Shown here in pieces: positions 61,691-64,000 of a stretch of DNA of 64,000 nt. Each line of letters opens with the position of its first letter. The first letter of the stretch is position 1. The notes beneath the pieces were generated by a model. That model did not search any database. It was given only the letters and a program-made list of their open reading frames with translations, and was not told the DNA's origin. Location: the NCBI GenBank assembly GCA_020342235.1, contig CP073212.1, positions 2,170,001 to 2,234,000 on the forward strand, given 5' to 3'. The position numbers were made by a program, and so were the translations under genes. Origin of the DNA: Saccharomycopsis phalli. Its lineage: Eukaryota > Ascomycota > Saccharomycetes > Ascoideales > Saccharomycopsidaceae.

Positions 61691-64000
61691 TGCTGAATCT
61701 CATCATGTGCCGGGGAATCACGTTCCAACCTGGTAAAACAAAATTTGCGAGGATTGCAAATACGAACAAGTGTTGCGTGTTCTACTATGTGGTGTATTTG
61801 GAAACAAAACAAATGTCAGAGTGTATCTGTCTACTTAATTCGCCAAGGTAGTTACTGTAAACTCTAGATTTTGTTCCTTTGGCATGCCAACAAGAAGGGA
61901 TTGTGTCAGTATATTGGTCTACTCAGGTTAGCCATGGTAATTAATGTACACTACAAACCCTATATTGTCTTACTTGGGACTGAATAACCGGAATGGGTAA
62001 CCAGACAACATAACTAGCGGAATAGACATGATGATATTCTTATTCTATAAAGATGGACCCGCCTACTCTTTATAGTTGACGAGCACCGTCCATAAAAAAC
62101 ATGGTAGGGCAACAAATGACTTCCGCCAGTGTTTATCAAGTACTGTTTTGGTTGGTTTACTCAGTAGACAACATCTTCATTCCCAACTAATAAAGTACTC
62201 GCCTGATTCTGTAATAAACCTAACCTAACCTCGTCAAGACAAAGCTGGCTAGTTGAATAGCGTAATGGAGTGAGAATTATGCTATTCTTTGACCATATAT
62301 GGCCTTGAGCATGGTCCATATAGTCTCCTAATGTGTTGTAAAGAATGGGAATCTACAAACTAGCAATTTCAAGTAAACGCGACAAGGTAATCTCCCTTGT
62401 CTTTAAAAAGGAATCCATTTGTTTGGAAAAGCTAATGTCTTGGAGTAGCATCATATACTGAAAACATAACATCTTGGAATTGATAAACTCTTGTCATTTC
62501 TTGGTGACTTTAACACCATAGATTTTCTGGTGTTATAGTGTTCCATCCGAATCGGCCATTGGATTTAAAAGGCCTTGTATCATCTGTTTTGCTCTGGATA
62601 AACCTTGATGGTATCTTTAATGAACCTTAGAACTGATGTGCCTACGAGTTGAGTAAAGGCTTCAGATTAATTTGTGTGCACTATTGAATGTGTTGGTTAC
62701 TCTATTCAATTCATTGACAACTCTTTTCAATTCATTGATAACTCTGCTCAATTCATTGGTATGAATTCTGCTGGTGAACCTAGACCATGTCGAGAAGACC
62801 AATAGTTGATCTTAGCATACCCAAAATCAGGAGTGGAGCTGCTCTATCAGGATTTTCTTGCTTTTCCGAGTTTAAAATAAAAAATATTTAGCCCAAGTTA
62901 TTAGTGGATGTGCACAAGCCTTGAATAATGTGACCATGTGTGCATCTTGTTTCATGAGTGACTCAACCAAGTGTCCAGTTTGGACCATATGTAATAAAAG
63001 GTGTTTCACTCTTTGATAGCCACAGAAATCACGTTTCTTGGTATCTTATCATTCCACTCAATTTTTCGCTGAAATAAACAAGAGATATCCAACAATAATG
63101 ATCTCGTATCCTAGTTACTATATTACACCATCCTTGTAATAAAAAGGTGTTTTGCTTCCCCTAGGATCTACACAAATTCCTTATCTTATAATTCCCTTCT
63201 CTTACAACCCCCTCGTCTTTTTATCAATTGTGCGTCTCTTTTATCCATCATGCTTCTCTTGTTGAAACAACCACAAGGTGTATCTCCTATCGTATTTCAT
63301 ATCTATTAGTGCTTATTTATCTTTTTCATTTATAAATAGCCTGACTCTTTTTTCGATACTTGAACAAAATATCCAATGATAGTCTACCCTAGACTTGGAG
63401 ACGCGACGATCTCTATGTAAGAGTGTTGGGCTCGGCTGAAATATAAAAGCAAAATTACCGACTATTCAGCTAGTTGTTATTAGCTAGCAATCAATCATGG
63501 TTATTCAATCCCAATGAAAATATCCGGTTATTCAATCTCAAAGAAAGTATTTGATTATTAATCTCAAAGAAAGTACTTGGTTATTCAATCATAAAAGAAT
63601 CTTTACTCGTTTATTACATTGTCCATGTGTTGTACGAAAAAAACAGTATAGCTCTTGCAGAATCTGACTTACATAAATTGATAAGGATGTTCTTGAATGA
63701 TACTTTCAAGTCCAACTCCACCCTGATTACAATCACTTTTGTCCCTCGTAAACTCAGTGACTCATTTATACATGAATTTGCAAATCTCCAATGCATATTG
63801 AGTCATGGACTAGCCCACCACTCGACCTGTCATGCTAAGCCTCTTAGATATTAAAGACACAGTCCAAATAATAATATCCACCCAGAAGTTTTTCCACCCT
63901 GCTGGTGATTATCAGTACTGGTACAAAGTGTTTAGCACCCTTGATCTAGATAAACTGGCCGACTTACGATGATACATCGTTGACTAGCTGTATTATACAG

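Larger units (their letters stand above)
60239..64000. other. Gene-free right end with repeats and LINE fragments
   Basis: The 20-bp minisatellite (60262-60366), a LINE terminus (60398-60462) and a reversed terminus (61630-61690) lie here. From 62000 on, no gene or repeat was recognised. A 75-codon frame at 63627-63854 is discussed as a weak possibility in the findings. Confidence 0.5.

Overview
This is a nuclear contig from a budding yeast (Saccharomycotina), most likely of the CUG-Ser clade. The proteins are typically yeast-like: Met17, Ubc7, Taf12, an Ira-type RasGAP, a THO subunit and a Git1-like transporter. One gene has a consensus TACTAAC branch point, and the tRNA-Ala(AGC) closely resembles the budding-yeast gene. 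The clade call rests mainly on UBC7. Its only CTG codon sits where the Ubc7/UBE2G2 family has a near-invariant serine, and conserved leucines use TTG, CTC or CTT. No in-frame CTG was found in MET17. Family and genus cannot be fixed from this window.

Gene density is low for such a yeast: 12 protein genes and 2 tRNA genes, with about 35% of the window coding. From left to right they are: a secreted proline/alanine-repeat protein (0.4-1.5 kb); a 933-residue orphan with one membrane segment (2.8-5.6); MET17 (9.0-10.3); tRNA-Ser(UGA) with a short intron (12.5); UBC7 (14.0-14.5, minus); a THOC1/Hpr1-like THO subunit (17.2-19.0, minus); a GPI-phospholipase-D-like protein with a hidden 5' exon (21.0-23.4); a Con7-like C2H2 regulator (26.6-27.3); TAF12 (30.4-31.4, minus); a 2633-residue Ira/neurofibromin RasGAP (37.3-45.2, minus); a small secreted orphan (47.1-47.6); tRNA-Ala(AGC) (54.8); and a divergent pair, a Git1-like transporter (57.2-58.6, minus) and a YeeE/TsuA-type sulfur transporter (59.3-60.2).

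The spaces between genes hold two kinds of material. The first is a very large number of short tandem repeats (units of about 7 to 34 bp), often within a few hundred bases of a gene end and sometimes inside coding sequence. The second is old fragments of one non-LTR (LINE) family. Its 3' end, with a shared terminal motif and an A/T-rich tail, recurs at about ten places on both strands, and a decayed reverse-transcriptase region lies at 51.9-52.45 kb. A second, non-coding dispersed repeat flanks the RasGAP gene.

The genes do not form one pathway. The clearest functional link is sulfur: MET17 fixes sulfide into homocysteine, and the YeeE/TsuA-type protein may import thiosulfate or another reduced sulfur compound. 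Both have CACGTG (Cbf1-type) sites upstream, although that hexamer is not enriched across the window. The features most worth following are the GPI-PLD-like protein, the CTG evidence, the homogeneous coding repeats of the secreted protein, the orphan membrane protein, and the LINE family with its tail-to-tail pair.
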